A stretch of 64,000 nucleotides of DNA from Polyangiaceae bacterium (GCA_029266615.1 JAQSWN010000025.1:1-64000); one strand, 5' to 3'; shown: positions 50,477 to 59,675, counted from the stretch's first letter. Notes: a model not told the origin generated them from the sequence alone. Numbers and translations: made by a program.

Positions 50477-51481
50477 ATGGCTTTCGGCGAAAACATCGCG
50501 CCCGACGAAGACGAGCAGTTCCAAGCCTTCGGCGAAGAGCTCGGCGCGCTACAGCGCGAACGGGCGGCTGCGCGTGGTGGTGAAATGTCGCGCGCCCTCC
50601 ACGTGAAGCACCACCACGGCGCGGTGGGCGAGCTCGTCGTCAAGGCGCCGCCCAACGCACGCCACGGCGTGTTCTCCATGAGCGGCAAGAGCTGGCCCGT
50701 CTACGTGCGCTTTTCCAACGGCAGCAGCCGTCACCAAGGGGACGGAGAGCCGGACGTCCGCGGCTTCGCGCTCAAGTTGGTGGGCGTGCCCGGGAAGAAG
50801 CTCATTCCGGAGCTGGCCGACGCACCCACCCAAGACTTCTTGATGATCGACACGCCCGTCATCCCGTTCCGCAACCCGGCCGAGTTCATGATGTTCGTGC
50901 GCGCCGCCAAGGACGGGCCCGCCAAGCTGCTCCCCCGCCTCATCAGCCAGTTCGGCCTCGGGCGCGCGCTGCACATCCTGTGGGGGGCCCTCAGAACCGA
51001 GAGAGTAAAGAGCTACGCGACGCACGCATTCCATACCGCGGCGCCGGTCGCCTTCGGAAAAACTGCGGCCAAGCTCGCGCTTTTCCCCAACGGCAACCCG
51101 CAAGCGGGCCCTTCCGTGAAGGGCAACGACTACTTGCGCCAAGAGATCGCGGCGCGGCTGAAGCAGGGTCCACTGTCATGGACTTTGCGCGCGCAGCTGT
51201 TCGTGGACGAGACCCAAACGCCAATCGAGGACACGAGCGTGAAGTGGGACGCGCCGTGGGTGGATTTGGCGACGCTCACGTTACCGCAGCAAGACCCCGA
51301 CTCCGTGCGTGGGCAGGAGATCTCCAAGCTCGTCAGTCAGCTCTCGTTCGATCCGTGGCACGCGAGCGAAGAACACCGCCCTCTTGGCCAAATCATGCGC
51401 GCTCGCAAGATCGCGTACGGCGTGAGCGTGATCGCACGCCAGGCCGCCGCCGAGCCGAGCTCCGTGCTCAGCCCCGGGTAG
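50477..51481 (+). CDS. Catalase-fold haem protein (short, SrpA-like)
   Basis: 334 aa from ATG 50477, much shorter than catalase (about 480). Core motifs are present: HVKHHHGAVGELVVKAPP with the catalytic His, PVYVRFSNGSS and GEPDVRGFALKLVGVPG (the RFS...DxRGFA(V/L)K block), PVIPFRNPAEFMMFV, and the proximal Tyr motif RARKIAYG near the end. Such catalase-related proteins may act as peroxidases, lyases or allene-oxide-type enzymes; the Asn and Phe of true catalases are not clearly seen. It lies 33 bp after the HmuY/protease operon on the same strand. It overlaps the convergent DUF2252 gene by 14 bp. Confidence 0.78.
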   Translation: MAFGENIAPDEDEQFQAFGEELGALQRERAAARGGEMSRALHVKHHHGAVGELVVKAPPNARHGVFSMSGKSWPVYVRFSNGSSRHQGDGEPDVRGFALKLVGVPGKKLIPELADAPTQDFLMIDTPVIPFRNPAEFMMFVRAAKDGPAKLLPRLISQFGLGRALHILWGALRTERVKSYATHAFHTAAPVAFGKTAAKLALFPNGNPQAGPSVKGNDYLRQEIAARLKQGPLSWTLRAQLFVDETQTPIEDTSVKWDAPWVDLATLTLPQQDPDSVRGQEISKLVSQLSFDPWHASEEHRPLGQIMRARKIAYGVSVIARQAAAEPSSVLSPG

Positions 51482-52697
51482 CCGGCGCTTGCGGCTCTGG
51501 CCTTTCGCCGCGCGCGAGTAGGCACAGGTCCAAGTACACGGCCTCGTGAATGCCGGCGAGGGTCACCGCGCGCTCCAAGATCCCGCCGCGTTGCCGCGGC
51601 GTCCAAGCCGGGAAATCAGTGCTTCGGCCGCGGCGGTGCGCGGCGCCGAGCAGCGCGCCCAAGTACCGCGAAAGCTCCGGCAATTGCCCCGGCTGGAGGC
51701 GGGAGAGGCTCAGCTTGTCCTCTTGAGGAGTGAGGCGGCGTACCAGGACGTCCGTCACGCCGAGCCGACTCGTGCCGAGCATGCGCGGCGGCTGCTCCAC
51801 GCACGTTCTGAACGCGCTCTCGACTTCATCCGCGCGCGAAGCCACGGCCGGGCGCGGCGCGAGCACGTCGACGCTCGAGCCGGCCTGCTCTTTGAGGTCG
51901 AACAGCCACCCGGTGTCTTCCCCGCCCTTGCCGCGAGTGAGCGCGGCGACGCGCAGCGAGCCGAGACTTCCCGTCCCCGCAATGCGGAACGCCACGTCCA
52001 GCAACTCGAGCTGCTCCGGCCGCGGACCGTCGCGCCGCGCCGTGCGCTCCGCGAAAGTCTGCAACGTGGCGGGCACGGCGGCGGCAACCTCCGGGCTGAC
52101 GTCCGCGTAGCGCTCGCCGCGCAGGAAGTGCCGCGCGGCGCCGCTCGCGACCGTGCGGTCCTCGAGCAGCCGCCGATTGGAGCGCCCGTCCACCTTGGCG
52201 ATCAGCGCCGCGACGGCGGGGGGAACGGGAGGCAGCCGCGCTTGCGAGAAGAGAGCCGCGCTGTGGCTTTCGAGCAGGCCCTCACAAAGGCCGAGAACCG
52301 CGGGGCCGCTTTGCCCGAGCTCCCGACCGGCAAGCAGGAGGCTCGTGGTGAGTCGCAGCACGTCCCAGCGCCAGGCCCCGCGTGTGGCTTCGTCGAAGTC
52401 GTTGAGTTGGAAGGTGGCGTGTCCCTTGCGCCAAGTACCGGCCTCTTCCAAGGCAGGGCTGAACGCTCCGAAATTCTCCAAGTGCGCGTCGCCTTGAATG
52501 ACGCCTTCACCTGCGGGTCCACTCGCGAGCTCCGGATCCGCCGCGAGCATCTCGTAGAAGAGCGGGGCCGCGCCGCGCAGGAACGCGAGCGGCGACGCGC
52601 TCATGCGCGCTTGCTTGCGCAGGAGCAGCGCCGGAAAGCGCGCCGTCCGATGCTGATCGAGCTCGAGCTGTCGTTGGGCGAGGCGGCGGGGCTGCAC
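51468..52697 (-). CDS. DUF2252 family protein
   Basis: 409 aa from GTG 52697. Family blocks: ARMSASPLAFLRGAAPLFYE, GVIQGDAHLENFGAFSPA, ATFQLNDFDEATRGAWRWD, RSNRRLLEDRTVASGA, ERTARRDGPRPEQLELLDVA, RIAGTGSLGSLRVAALTRG and ILERAVTLAGIHEAVYLD. DUF2252 proteins look like a kinase-like (aminoglycoside-phosphotransferase) fold with the GDAHLENFG and NDFDEA motifs as catalytic loop and metal site. Their substrate is unknown. Start: the N-terminal stretch fits the family from RTARFPALLLRKQARM. The gene overlaps the catalase-like gene convergently. Stretch 52698-52957 has no gene. Confidence 0.9.
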   Translation of the reverse strand: MQPRRLAQRQLELDQHRTARFPALLLRKQARMSASPLAFLRGAAPLFYEMLAADPELASGPAGEGVIQGDAHLENFGAFSPALEEAGTWRKGHATFQLNDFDEATRGAWRWDVLRLTTSLLLAGRELGQSGPAVLGLCEGLLESHSAALFSQARLPPVPPAVAALIAKVDGRSNRRLLEDRTVASGAARHFLRGERYADVSPEVAAAVPATLQTFAERTARRDGPRPEQLELLDVAFRIAGTGSLGSLRVAALTRGKGGEDTGWLFDLKEQAGSSVDVLAPRPAVASRADEVESAFRTCVEQPPRMLGTSRLGVTDVLVRRLTPQEDKLSLSRLQPGQLPELSRYLGALLGAAHRRGRSTDFPAWTPRQRGGILERAVTLAGIHEAVYLDLCLLARGERPEPQAPATRG

Positions 52698-52957
52698 GAC
52701 TTCGACGCTACAGCGGGCGGCTCGCTACCGCCGCTTCCATTTTCCGTGGTCCGGGCGGCGGTGGCTTGGGCTGCGCCCAAGCGCAAACACGCGATCCTGG
52801 AGGATCCCTAGCGCCGTGGGCGGGCTCGTTACAGCTCCGCCGCACTTCGTCCGCGCGAGTCAGCTGCGTCAGCTCGAAAAGCCGGCGACGACGAGCAGCA
52901 ACGTGGATTTTCCCCCGTTGTCGCAGTCGCTCATTAGGGATACGAAGCACTCTGTCC

Positions 52958-55900
52958 ATGTCAAACCGTCGCTTATGGGCTTTTGGAGGCGCGGTGTGCG
53001 TGGCGCTGGTCGTGGGGAGCGGCTGCAGCAGTGAGCAGCCGCGGACGGAGGAAGGGCCGCTGGGGCAAACCAGCGCGGCGCTGTCTCTCTCCACTCCCGG
53101 CTTCGTGGAGACGACGGTCTTCCAAGGCTTGAACGAGCCCACCGTGGTGCGCTTCGCGAGTGACGGCCGGGCCTTCGTCGCGGAAAAGGGCGGTAAGGTC
53201 TGGATCTACGACTCGCTCACCGACACGACGCCCACGCTGTTCACGGATCTCGCCAGCCGCGTTCACGATTTTTGGGACCGCGGCATGTTGGGCATGACGT
53301 TGGACCCTGCGTTCCCCGCCCAGCCCTATGTCTACGTGCTCTACGCGTACGATGGCGATCCGGGCGGCAGCTCTCCCAAGTGGGGTGACTCGTGTCCCAC
53401 GCCTCCCGGCGCCACCGCGGACGGCTGCATCGTATCAGGTCGGCTTTCTCGCTTTACTGTCACGGACAACACGGCGGGCGCCGAGAAGGTCCTGCTCGAG
53501 GGCTGGCGGCAGCAGTACCCGAGCCACTCCACGGGTCAGGTCGAATTCGGACCCGACGGCGCGCTCTATGCGTCCGGGGGGGACGGGGCGAGCTTCAACT
53601 TCGTCGACTACGGCCAAGACGGCAATCCGCTCAATCCGCTAGGCGATCCGCCGGTGGCGGTCGGTCAGGTGCAAACGCCGCCGAGCGCCGAGGGCGGCGC
53701 GCTGCGTTCTCAGAGCGTGCGCCGGGCTGCCGGCCCTGTTTTGCTCAACGGCACCGTGATTCGGGTGGATGCGGCAACAGGCGCGGCGTTGCCCGGCAAC
53801 CCGCTCCAAGGGTCGACGGACCCGATCGCCCAGCGTGTCATCGCCTACGGCCTCCGCAATCCCTTCCGCATCGCGGCGCGGCCCGGCAAGAACGAGCTCT
53901 GGGTCGCCGACGTGGGCTGGAACGATTGGGAGGAAGTGAATCGTATCCCGCTCGGCGGAGCGGCCCCGCTCAACTTCGGTTGGCCTTGCTACGAAGGCGG
54001 AAACCGCCAACCCGGCTACGAAGGCGCGGGCCTCGCCCAGTGCGAGTCGCTGTACGCTGCGGGTAGCCACAGCGCGCCCTTCTTCGCGTACAGCCATTCG
54101 GCGGGCGTCTCTGCGAGCGATGCCTGCGGCCGCGGCAGCTCCTCCATCACGGGCATCGCCTTCTACTCCGGAACGAGTTACCCAAAGCCGTATCAAGGCG
54201 CGATGTTCTTCGCGGATTACTCGCGCCGCTGCATTTACGTCATGGAGGCCGGGACTGACGGCGAGCCCGCGGCCGCTACCGCCCGCTCCTTCCATGTCGA
54301 CGCGGACGGCCCCGTTTTCCTCACCACCGGGCCCGGCGGCGACTTGTTTTATGCCGCGCTCACCTCGGGGACGATCCAGCGCATCAGCTACTTGCAACCG
54401 GCGGCGGTGATCAAGGCCGCGCCGGTTCAAGGGCAAGTGCCGCTCATCGTCAACTTCGACGGCTCCGCTTCGACCAAGGCGCTCCCCGGCGACACGCTGA
54501 GTTACGCCTGGGATCTCGACGGCGATGGCGGGTTCGACGACGCGACGGATCTCAAGCCTGCGTACCTCTACGACACGGTCGGCAAATACCCGGTGCGCCT
54601 GAAGGTGACGGACCAGCGCGGCGTCTCGAACGTGAGCCAAGCGCTCGTCGTGGACGCGACCGCAGAGACGCCTCCCGTGAGCACGCCGCCGGAAGTCTTC
54701 ATCGATACGCCCCTCACCTCCACACGGTGGAAGGTGGGGGACACGATCGGCTTCAGTGGTCACGCGGTCGACGCAGAGGACGGCAAGCTCCCCGCCTCCG
54801 CGCTGTCCTGGCAAATCGTGATTCAGCACTGCCCGAGCGGCTGCCATTTGCACGACTTGCTTTCCTTCGAGGGCGTCGCGAGCGGCACCTTCCCGGCCGA
54901 AGATCACGAGTACCCCATGCGGCTCGAGGTCATTCTCACCGCGACCGATAAATCCGGCCAGAAGCGCACCGTACGGCGGGAGCTCTTGCCGCAGACGGTG
55001 AGCCTCGTCTTCGACACGGAGCCGAGCGGGCTCTCGCTCGTCGTTGGCTCGACCGAGCAGAAGACGCCGTTTTCTCGTCGAGTGATCGCGGGCTCCGAGA
55101 ACACCGTGTCGGCCGCGCTGAGCCAAGCGCTGAACGGCGCAACCTGGACGTTCAGCCAGTGGTCAGACGGCTTGCCGCGCGCTCACACCCTCGCCGACGC
55201 AACCACCGCGAAGCGGTATGTCGCCACGTACGCGCCCGCCGGCGGCCTCACCGCCCAGTACTTCGATCAGCTCGCGTTTGGCGGCTCCCCGCTCACGCGG
55301 ATTGACCCCATCATCGACTTCGACTGGGGCAACGGCTCGCCGGATCCGAGCATCGGCGCCGACACCTTCTCCGCTCGCTGGACGGGTGAGATCAAAGCCG
55401 ACTTCGCCCAGACGTACACCTTCCGCACCACGTCGGACGACGGAGTGCGTTTGACGATAGACGGCGTGGCCGTCATCGACCAATTCACCGACCATGGTCC
55501 CACCGCTCACAACGGTGAAATCGCGCTCACGATTGGCTGGCACGACATCGTGGTCGAGTACTACGAAAACGGAGGTGGTGCACAGCTGGAGCTCGGTTGG
55601 TCGAGCCCCTCGCAGCCCTACCAAATCGTGCCGGCGACCCACCTGCGCCCCGGGTGCGCCGCAGGGATTTGCAGCCCGGGCCAAGTGTGCGGCACGGGCG
55701 ACCTCTGCACGCCCGCGTGCGACCCCGCGACGTGCAAAGACAGCAAGCACTGCGTGGCCAGCTCTGGCGCGTGCGTCTCGCTCTGCTCGGGCGTGAAGTG
55801 CCCAACCGGCGATAAGTGCGTAACGGGCGGAGTATGCGTGGACGCCTGCACCGGCGTAGCGTGCGAGTCGGACCAGCACTGCGAGCTGGGAAAGTGCGTG

Positions 55901-56467
55901 GACAATCCCCCCGATGGCAGCGGAGGCGCTGGCGGTCAGAGTGGCGCCGGCGGCGAAGGCGGAGAGCTCTCGTCGGGCGGAGCCAGCGGCAACGGCGGTG
56001 CGGCTGGCAACGCTGGAACCGCCAGCAACGGCGGTGCGGCTGGCAACGCTGGAACCGCGAGTAACGGCGGCAACAGCGCAGCCGGTAGCGCCACGGCTGG
56101 CAACGGCACCGGCGGCACCAGTGCGGGTGCGACGAGCGGCGGAGCCCACGCGGATGCAGGCGCGCCCACCGACGGCGGTGTCGCGACGGCTGGCACCTCC
56201 GCCAGCGCCGGCGAGAACGCCGGCGGCACAGGCGCGAGCTCCAGCGGCGGCGCAGGTGCGGAACCCGCGACGAGCGGCTCCGGCGGCACGAACTCCAGCT
56301 CGAACGGCGGCGAGCCCGCGGGCGAGCCCCCAGGTGGTAGCAGCTCCGGCAATGACGAGAGCGGCTGCAGCTGCCGCACCGTGGGCGCACCGCCGAGCCA
56401 CGACAACGGTTGGCTTTGGCTCGGCAGCGCGCTCGCCGTCACGCTGACGCGGCGCCGCAAGCGTTGA
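52958..56467 (+). CDS. Giant surface protein: PQQ-type sugar dehydrogenase, PKD, PA14 and MYXO-CTERM
   Basis: 1169 aa from ATG 52958, chosen because it gives a signal peptide with lipobox GSGC (C23); the frame continues upstream without a signal. A soluble PQQ glucose/sorbosone dehydrogenase-like beta propeller fills about 45-475 (VFQGLNEPTVVRFASDGRAF, VIAYGLRNPFRIAARPGKNELW, WEEVNRIPLGG). A PKD domain (about 482-566; FDGSASTKALPGDTLSYAWD), a second Ig-like region, a PA14 domain (about 762-897: TAQYFDQLAFGGSPLTR, FRTTSDDGVRLTIDGVAVID), Cys-rich repeats (about 900-983), a Gly/Ser/Thr linker with a 36-bp tandem repeat and MYXO-CTERM (SGCSCRTVG ... TRRRKR) complete it. Surface sugar oxidation is inferred. 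Confidence 0.85.
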   Translation: MSNRRLWAFGGAVCVALVVGSGCSSEQPRTEEGPLGQTSAALSLSTPGFVETTVFQGLNEPTVVRFASDGRAFVAEKGGKVWIYDSLTDTTPTLFTDLASRVHDFWDRGMLGMTLDPAFPAQPYVYVLYAYDGDPGGSSPKWGDSCPTPPGATADGCIVSGRLSRFTVTDNTAGAEKVLLEGWRQQYPSHSTGQVEFGPDGALYASGGDGASFNFVDYGQDGNPLNPLGDPPVAVGQVQTPPSAEGGALRSQSVRRAAGPVLLNGTVIRVDAATGAALPGNPLQGSTDPIAQRVIAYGLRNPFRIAARPGKNELWVADVGWNDWEEVNRIPLGGAAPLNFGWPCYEGGNRQPGYEGAGLAQCESLYAAGSHSAPFFAYSHSAGVSASDACGRGSSSITGIAFYSGTSYPKPYQGAMFFADYSRRCIYVMEAGTDGEPAAATARSFHVDADGPVFLTTGPGGDLFYAALTSGTIQRISYLQPAAVIKAAPVQGQVPLIVNFDGSASTKALPGDTLSYAWDLDGDGGFDDATDLKPAYLYDTVGKYPVRLKVTDQRGVSNVSQALVVDATAETPPVSTPPEVFIDTPLTSTRWKVGDTIGFSGHAVDAEDGKLPASALSWQIVIQHCPSGCHLHDLLSFEGVASGTFPAEDHEYPMRLEVILTATDKSGQKRTVRRELLPQTVSLVFDTEPSGLSLVVGSTEQKTPFSRRVIAGSENTVSAALSQALNGATWTFSQWSDGLPRAHTLADATTAKRYVATYAPAGGLTAQYFDQLAFGGSPLTRIDPIIDFDWGNGSPDPSIGADTFSARWTGEIKADFAQTYTFRTTSDDGVRLTIDGVAVIDQFTDHGPTAHNGEIALTIGWHDIVVEYYENGGGAQLELGWSSPSQPYQIVPATHLRPGCAAGICSPGQVCGTGDLCTPACDPATCKDSKHCVASSGACVSLCSGVKCPTGDKCVTGGVCVDACTGVACESDQHCELGKCVDNPPDGSGGAGGQSGAGGEGGELSSGGASGNGGAAGNAGTASNGGAAGNAGTASNGGNSAAGSATAGNGTGGTSAGATSGGAHADAGAPTDGGVATAGTSASAGENAGGTGASSSGGAGAEPATSGSGGTNSSSNGGEPAGEPPGGSSSGNDESGCSCRTVGAPPSHDNGWLWLGSALAVTLTRRRKR
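55991..56062 (+). repeat. Two tandem 36-bp copies inside the PQQ/PA14 surface gene
   Basis: aacggcggtgcggctggcaa plus 16 further bases (55991-56026) is repeated with a few changes at 56027-56062. Each encodes NGGAAGNAGTAS, so the linker can change length by whole 12-residue units. It lies in the low-complexity Gly/Ser/Ala linker ahead of the MYXO-CTERM signal. Confidence 0.75.
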
Positions 56468-56493
56468 CTCGCCCGTGAGCTGACACGAAACCG

Positions 56494-56515
56494 CTCACCC
56501 TACAGGTGAGATTTT
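56494..56515 (+). terminator. Intrinsic-type terminator after the giant surface gene
   Basis: CTCACC (56494-56499), loop ctaca, GGTGAG (56505-56510) and then ATTTT (56511-56515) form a 6-bp hairpin and short T-run 27 bp after the stop. The stem is short but has a proper tail. The stretch 56516-56678 holds no gene and carries the upstream region of the esterase. Confidence 0.55.
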
Positions 56516-56678
56516 CGGCGCCCCGGCGCGGAACAATCCGTCGCTGGCGGCCGCGTTTATGCGCGAATTATCCATGTTTTTCTCGTCGACGAGGGCACGT
56601 CCGAGAAGGCAAGCTGTATCGAAATCCCACCGAGAGCCGAGCCGCATCCGTGGCTCGCTCGGAACGAGAACGTCAGCC

Positions 56679-57743
56679 ATGACCCGACTTCGCCTAGCCG
56701 CCCTGTGCCCGGTGCTCAGCCTCTTTGCGTTCGCCGCGTGCGGCTCCCCCACGGAGGAAAACAGCCCCGGAGGCGCAGGAGCGGGCGGAAGCGCACCCAT
56801 CGCCGGCACGCCATCGAGCGGATCGAGCGCGGGCGGAGCCACGCTGGGGGGCACGCATTCGGGTGGCTCCTCCACCGGCGGAACGGGCGCCGGCGGCAGC
56901 GGAGCGAGCGGGGGCGCGACTGGCGGCGTGTTCACCGGCGGCGGTGCGGGCAATGGCTCCGGCGGGGGCAGCGCGGCGGGGAGCTCCGCGACCGGCGGGA
57001 CCGGTGGAGCCGCGGGAGCGGGCGGGACGGGCTCCGTGGGCGAGCCCGTACTTCATATTTTCATGTTGATGGGGCAATCCAACATGGCTGGCGTTGCCAA
57101 ATCCGAAGCGTCCGACAAGAACACGGATGACCGCCTCAAGGTCTGGGGTGGCTGCAACCAAAAGGCCGGGCAGTGGAACCTCGCCAATCCCCCCTTGAGC
57201 GACTGCCCTGGCGGCAGCGGTATCAACCTATCGACGAGCGTCGACCCCGGCATCTGGTTCGCCAAAACCCTGCTGAAGAAGCTCCCCGCGGGCGACACCA
57301 TCGGCCTCGTCGGCACGGCGGAGAGCGGTGAAAGGATCGAGACCTTCATCACCGGCGGCAAGCATCACGACTCGATCATGAAGAAGATTGCGGCCGTGAA
57401 GACCGCGAAGAACGCGCGCTTCGCCGGGGTCATCTTTCACCAGGGTGAGTCCAACACCGGTCAAGGGACGTGGCCGGGATTGGTCAAGCAGCTGTACAAC
57501 GAGGTCAAAGCCGGCTTCGGCGTGACCTACGACGTACCGTTCATCTTGGGCGAGCTCCCCGCGGGCGGTTGTTGCAGTAGCCACAACACGCTCATTCGCC
57601 AAGCGGCCATGCAGCTACCGCTGGGTTCTTACGTTACCCAAGACGGGACCAAAGTCATGGACGAGTACCACTTCGACCACGCCTCCGTGGTCTTGATGGG
57701 TACCCGCTACGGCGACAAAATGCTCGAAGCACTGAAGTGGTGA
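56679..57743 (+). CDS. Secreted SASA/CE6-type acetyl esterase lipoprotein
   Basis: 354 aa from ATG 56679. Signal peptide with lipobox FAAC (C21), a very long Gly/Ser/Thr linker (about 25-118), then an SGNH-like domain (about 122-354) of the sialate O-acetylesterase/CE6 acetyl-xylan esterase family. Motifs are IFMLMGQSNMAGVAKSE with the nucleophile Ser, GVIFHQGESNTGQGTW and the DEYHFDHASVVLMG Asp-His pair. It removes acetyl groups from sugars such as acetylated xylan. With the GH10 xylanase at 16291 and the GH87-like enzyme it forms a surface polysaccharide-degrading set in this window. Linker length and lipobox resemble the xylanase. Confidence 0.85.
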   Translation: MTRLRLAALCPVLSLFAFAACGSPTEENSPGGAGAGGSAPIAGTPSSGSSAGGATLGGTHSGGSSTGGTGAGGSGASGGATGGVFTGGGAGNGSGGGSAAGSSATGGTGGAAGAGGTGSVGEPVLHIFMLMGQSNMAGVAKSEASDKNTDDRLKVWGGCNQKAGQWNLANPPLSDCPGGSGINLSTSVDPGIWFAKTLLKKLPAGDTIGLVGTAESGERIETFITGGKHHDSIMKKIAAVKTAKNARFAGVIFHQGESNTGQGTWPGLVKQLYNEVKAGFGVTYDVPFILGELPAGGCCSSHNTLIRQAAMQLPLGSYVTQDGTKVMDEYHFDHASVVLMGTRYGDKMLEALKW

Positions 57744-57759
57744 GGAGCCCGCGCCTCGT

Positions 57760-59538
57760 TCACACCAAGTCGGCCGCCGCTGCGCGGAACGTCTGCTGCT
57801 CGTACAGCCGCGCGTAGAGCCCGCGTCGTTCCATCAACGTGCGGTGGCTGCCGACCTCCACGATACGCCCGTGCTCCAAGGAGACGATGCGGTTGGCCTT
57901 CTGAATCGTCGAAAGGCGATGGGCGATGATGAGGCTCGTTCGTCCCGCTAGGAGCGGCTCCAGCGCGGCCTGAATGAGGCGTTCGTTCGTCGAGTCCAGC
58001 GCGCTGGTCGCTTCGTCCAGGATGAGGATCTTGGGGTCACACAGGATGGCGCGGGCGATGGCGAGGCGTTGCCGTTCTCCGCCGGACAAGCGGTAGCCGC
58101 GCTCGCCGACGAGAGTTTCGTAGCCCTGGGGCAAGCCCGCGATGAAGTCGTGGATCTGTGCGGCCCGCGCGGCTTGCTCGACCGCCTCTTGGCTCGCGTC
58201 CGGCCGGGCGTAGCGGAGGTTGTCCGCGATGCTGGCGTGGAACAGGTACGTTTCCTGAGAAACGACCGCGATGTGCTGGCGCAAGGTTTTGAGCTTGAGC
58301 GCGCGGTAGTCGTGGCCATCCAGGAGGACCCGCCCCGCGGTCGGATCGTAGAGCCTGAGCGCGAGCGCCGCGAGCGTGCTCTTGCCGGCGCCGGACGGGC
58401 CGACGACGGCCACGGATTCACCGGGGGCGATGTCCAACTCTATGTCCTGGAGCGTCGCGGGCGCGTCCCCGTAGGCAAAGCTCACTTGCTCGAATTTCAA
58501 TGCGCCCTGCACGTCTTGGAGCGCCACGGCGCCGGGCGCATTCTTGATCTGCGGCTCCAAATCCAGCACCTGCAGAACGCGCTCGAAATAACCGTAGGAC
58601 GTAACGATGTCCACGTGCACGCCGGCTAGGTCCGACGCTGGCGAGTAGAGCTTCTTGAGCAGCGTGACGAACGCCAGCACCGTGCCGAGCCCGATCTCGC
58701 CGATGATGACGAGGTAGCCGCCGACGCCGAACACCACCGCCGGCCCCAGGTCTTCGAAGAGCTTCATGAGCATCTGAAACCAGCGCCCGACCAAGTTCTG
58801 CTTGAGGGAGGCCGCTTGCAGCTCGCGCGCCTTCTCGCGAAGACGCTCGGTTTCGCGCTTGCGCGCGCCGAACACCTTGATGAGCAGCACGCCGGACACG
58901 CTCAGCGTCTCCATCAAGATGCCGGTGAGCTCCGCCATGCGTGCCTGAGTTTGTTTCTTCAGCTGCTTGCGCTGCCGCCCCACCCTGCGCGCCGGGAGCA
59001 CGAAGAGGGGCAATGCGGATAGCGCGACGAGCGCGAGCCGAAAGTCCAGCGCGAAGACGAGCGCGACGGACACGCTCAGCGTGAGCGCGTTTTGCATCAG
59101 CTTGACGAGGTTGTCCTGCAGCGCCTGACCGATACCCTGCACGTCCGTGAGCACGCGCGAGATGACCTCACCCGGCTTCGCATTCGCGAAGAATGCCAAC
59201 GACTGGCGCTGCACGTGGGCGAACAGCTCGAGCCGGAGGTCGTACATCACCTGCTCGCCGATCCACGCCGCCAAGTATTTGTGGGCGACGCCGAGCAGCC
59301 CCGCCAGGAGCGGCCCCACCACCATGCCCGCGCAGAGCCAGGCCAGCTCTTGATAGTGCCGGCCGGGGATCGCATGGTCTACGATGCGCTTGATGAAAAG
59401 TGGGGGCAGCCCTCCCGCCAGCGCCGCGAGAGCGATGCTGGTCGTCACCAGCAGCACCTGCTTCCGGTAGGGCCTGAAGTAGAGAAAGATCCGCGAGAGC
59501 GTGGCTCGCTCGATCGGCTGCGGAATCTCCTGCGGCAT
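57760..59538 (-). CDS. ABC-type exporter, MsbA/LmrA-like half transporter
   Basis: 592 aa. N-terminal domain (about 1-330) has six membrane segments, starting RIFLYFRPYRKQVLLVTTSIA and PPLFIKRIVDHAIPG. The nucleotide-binding domain (about 345-590) has Walker A VVGPSGAGKST, Q loop VVSQETYLFHASI, LSGGERQRLAIARAI, Walker B ILILDEATSALDS and H loop IAHRLST. The half-transporter forms a homodimer; relatives export lipids (MsbA), drugs or peptides. Substrate is unknown. The gene is divergent from the sigma-54-controlled secreted protein, with 163 bp between the starts. Confidence 0.93.
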   Translation of the reverse strand: MPQEIPQPIERATLSRIFLYFRPYRKQVLLVTTSIALAALAGGLPPLFIKRIVDHAIPGRHYQELAWLCAGMVVGPLLAGLLGVAHKYLAAWIGEQVMYDLRLELFAHVQRQSLAFFANAKPGEVISRVLTDVQGIGQALQDNLVKLMQNALTLSVSVALVFALDFRLALVALSALPLFVLPARRVGRQRKQLKKQTQARMAELTGILMETLSVSGVLLIKVFGARKRETERLREKARELQAASLKQNLVGRWFQMLMKLFEDLGPAVVFGVGGYLVIIGEIGLGTVLAFVTLLKKLYSPASDLAGVHVDIVTSYGYFERVLQVLDLEPQIKNAPGAVALQDVQGALKFEQVSFAYGDAPATLQDIELDIAPGESVAVVGPSGAGKSTLAALALRLYDPTAGRVLLDGHDYRALKLKTLRQHIAVVSQETYLFHASIADNLRYARPDASQEAVEQAARAAQIHDFIAGLPQGYETLVGERGYRLSGGERQRLAIARAILCDPKILILDEATSALDSTNERLIQAALEPLLAGRTSLIIAHRLSTIQKANRIVSLEHGRIVEVGSHRTLMERRGLYARLYEQQTFRAAAADLV

Positions 59539-59659
59539 GTGCTCGCCATTGTACCCGCGTCGTGACTGAAGCGATCACAACTGGGGCGCTTTTGTCACGC
59601 ACGGCACCACTCGTAGGCTCAAAACACGGCGAATTTGCGATCGAGCGGGTTGGACGTGC

Positions 59660-59675
59660 TGGCCCACGCCTTGCT
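59660..59675 (+). promoter_or_regulatory. Sigma-54-type promoter (-24/-12)
   Basis: TGGCCCACGCCTTGCT at 59660-59675 fits the sigma-54 consensus TGGCACG-N4-TTGCW with GG (59661-59662) and GC (59673-59674) at exact spacing; only two positions differ (A to C, G to A). It points at the secreted 148-aa gene: expected transcription start is near 59686, 16 bp before the ATG 59702, with GGAG at 59692-59695 between. No NtrC-type enhancer site is clearly recognised in the 120 bp upstream. Confidence 0.6.

Noticed and set aside
51546..52811. Long plus-strand open frame opposite the DUF2252 gene
   Set aside because: Arg/Ala-rich with no motif; the DUF2252 gene is clear on the minus strand.
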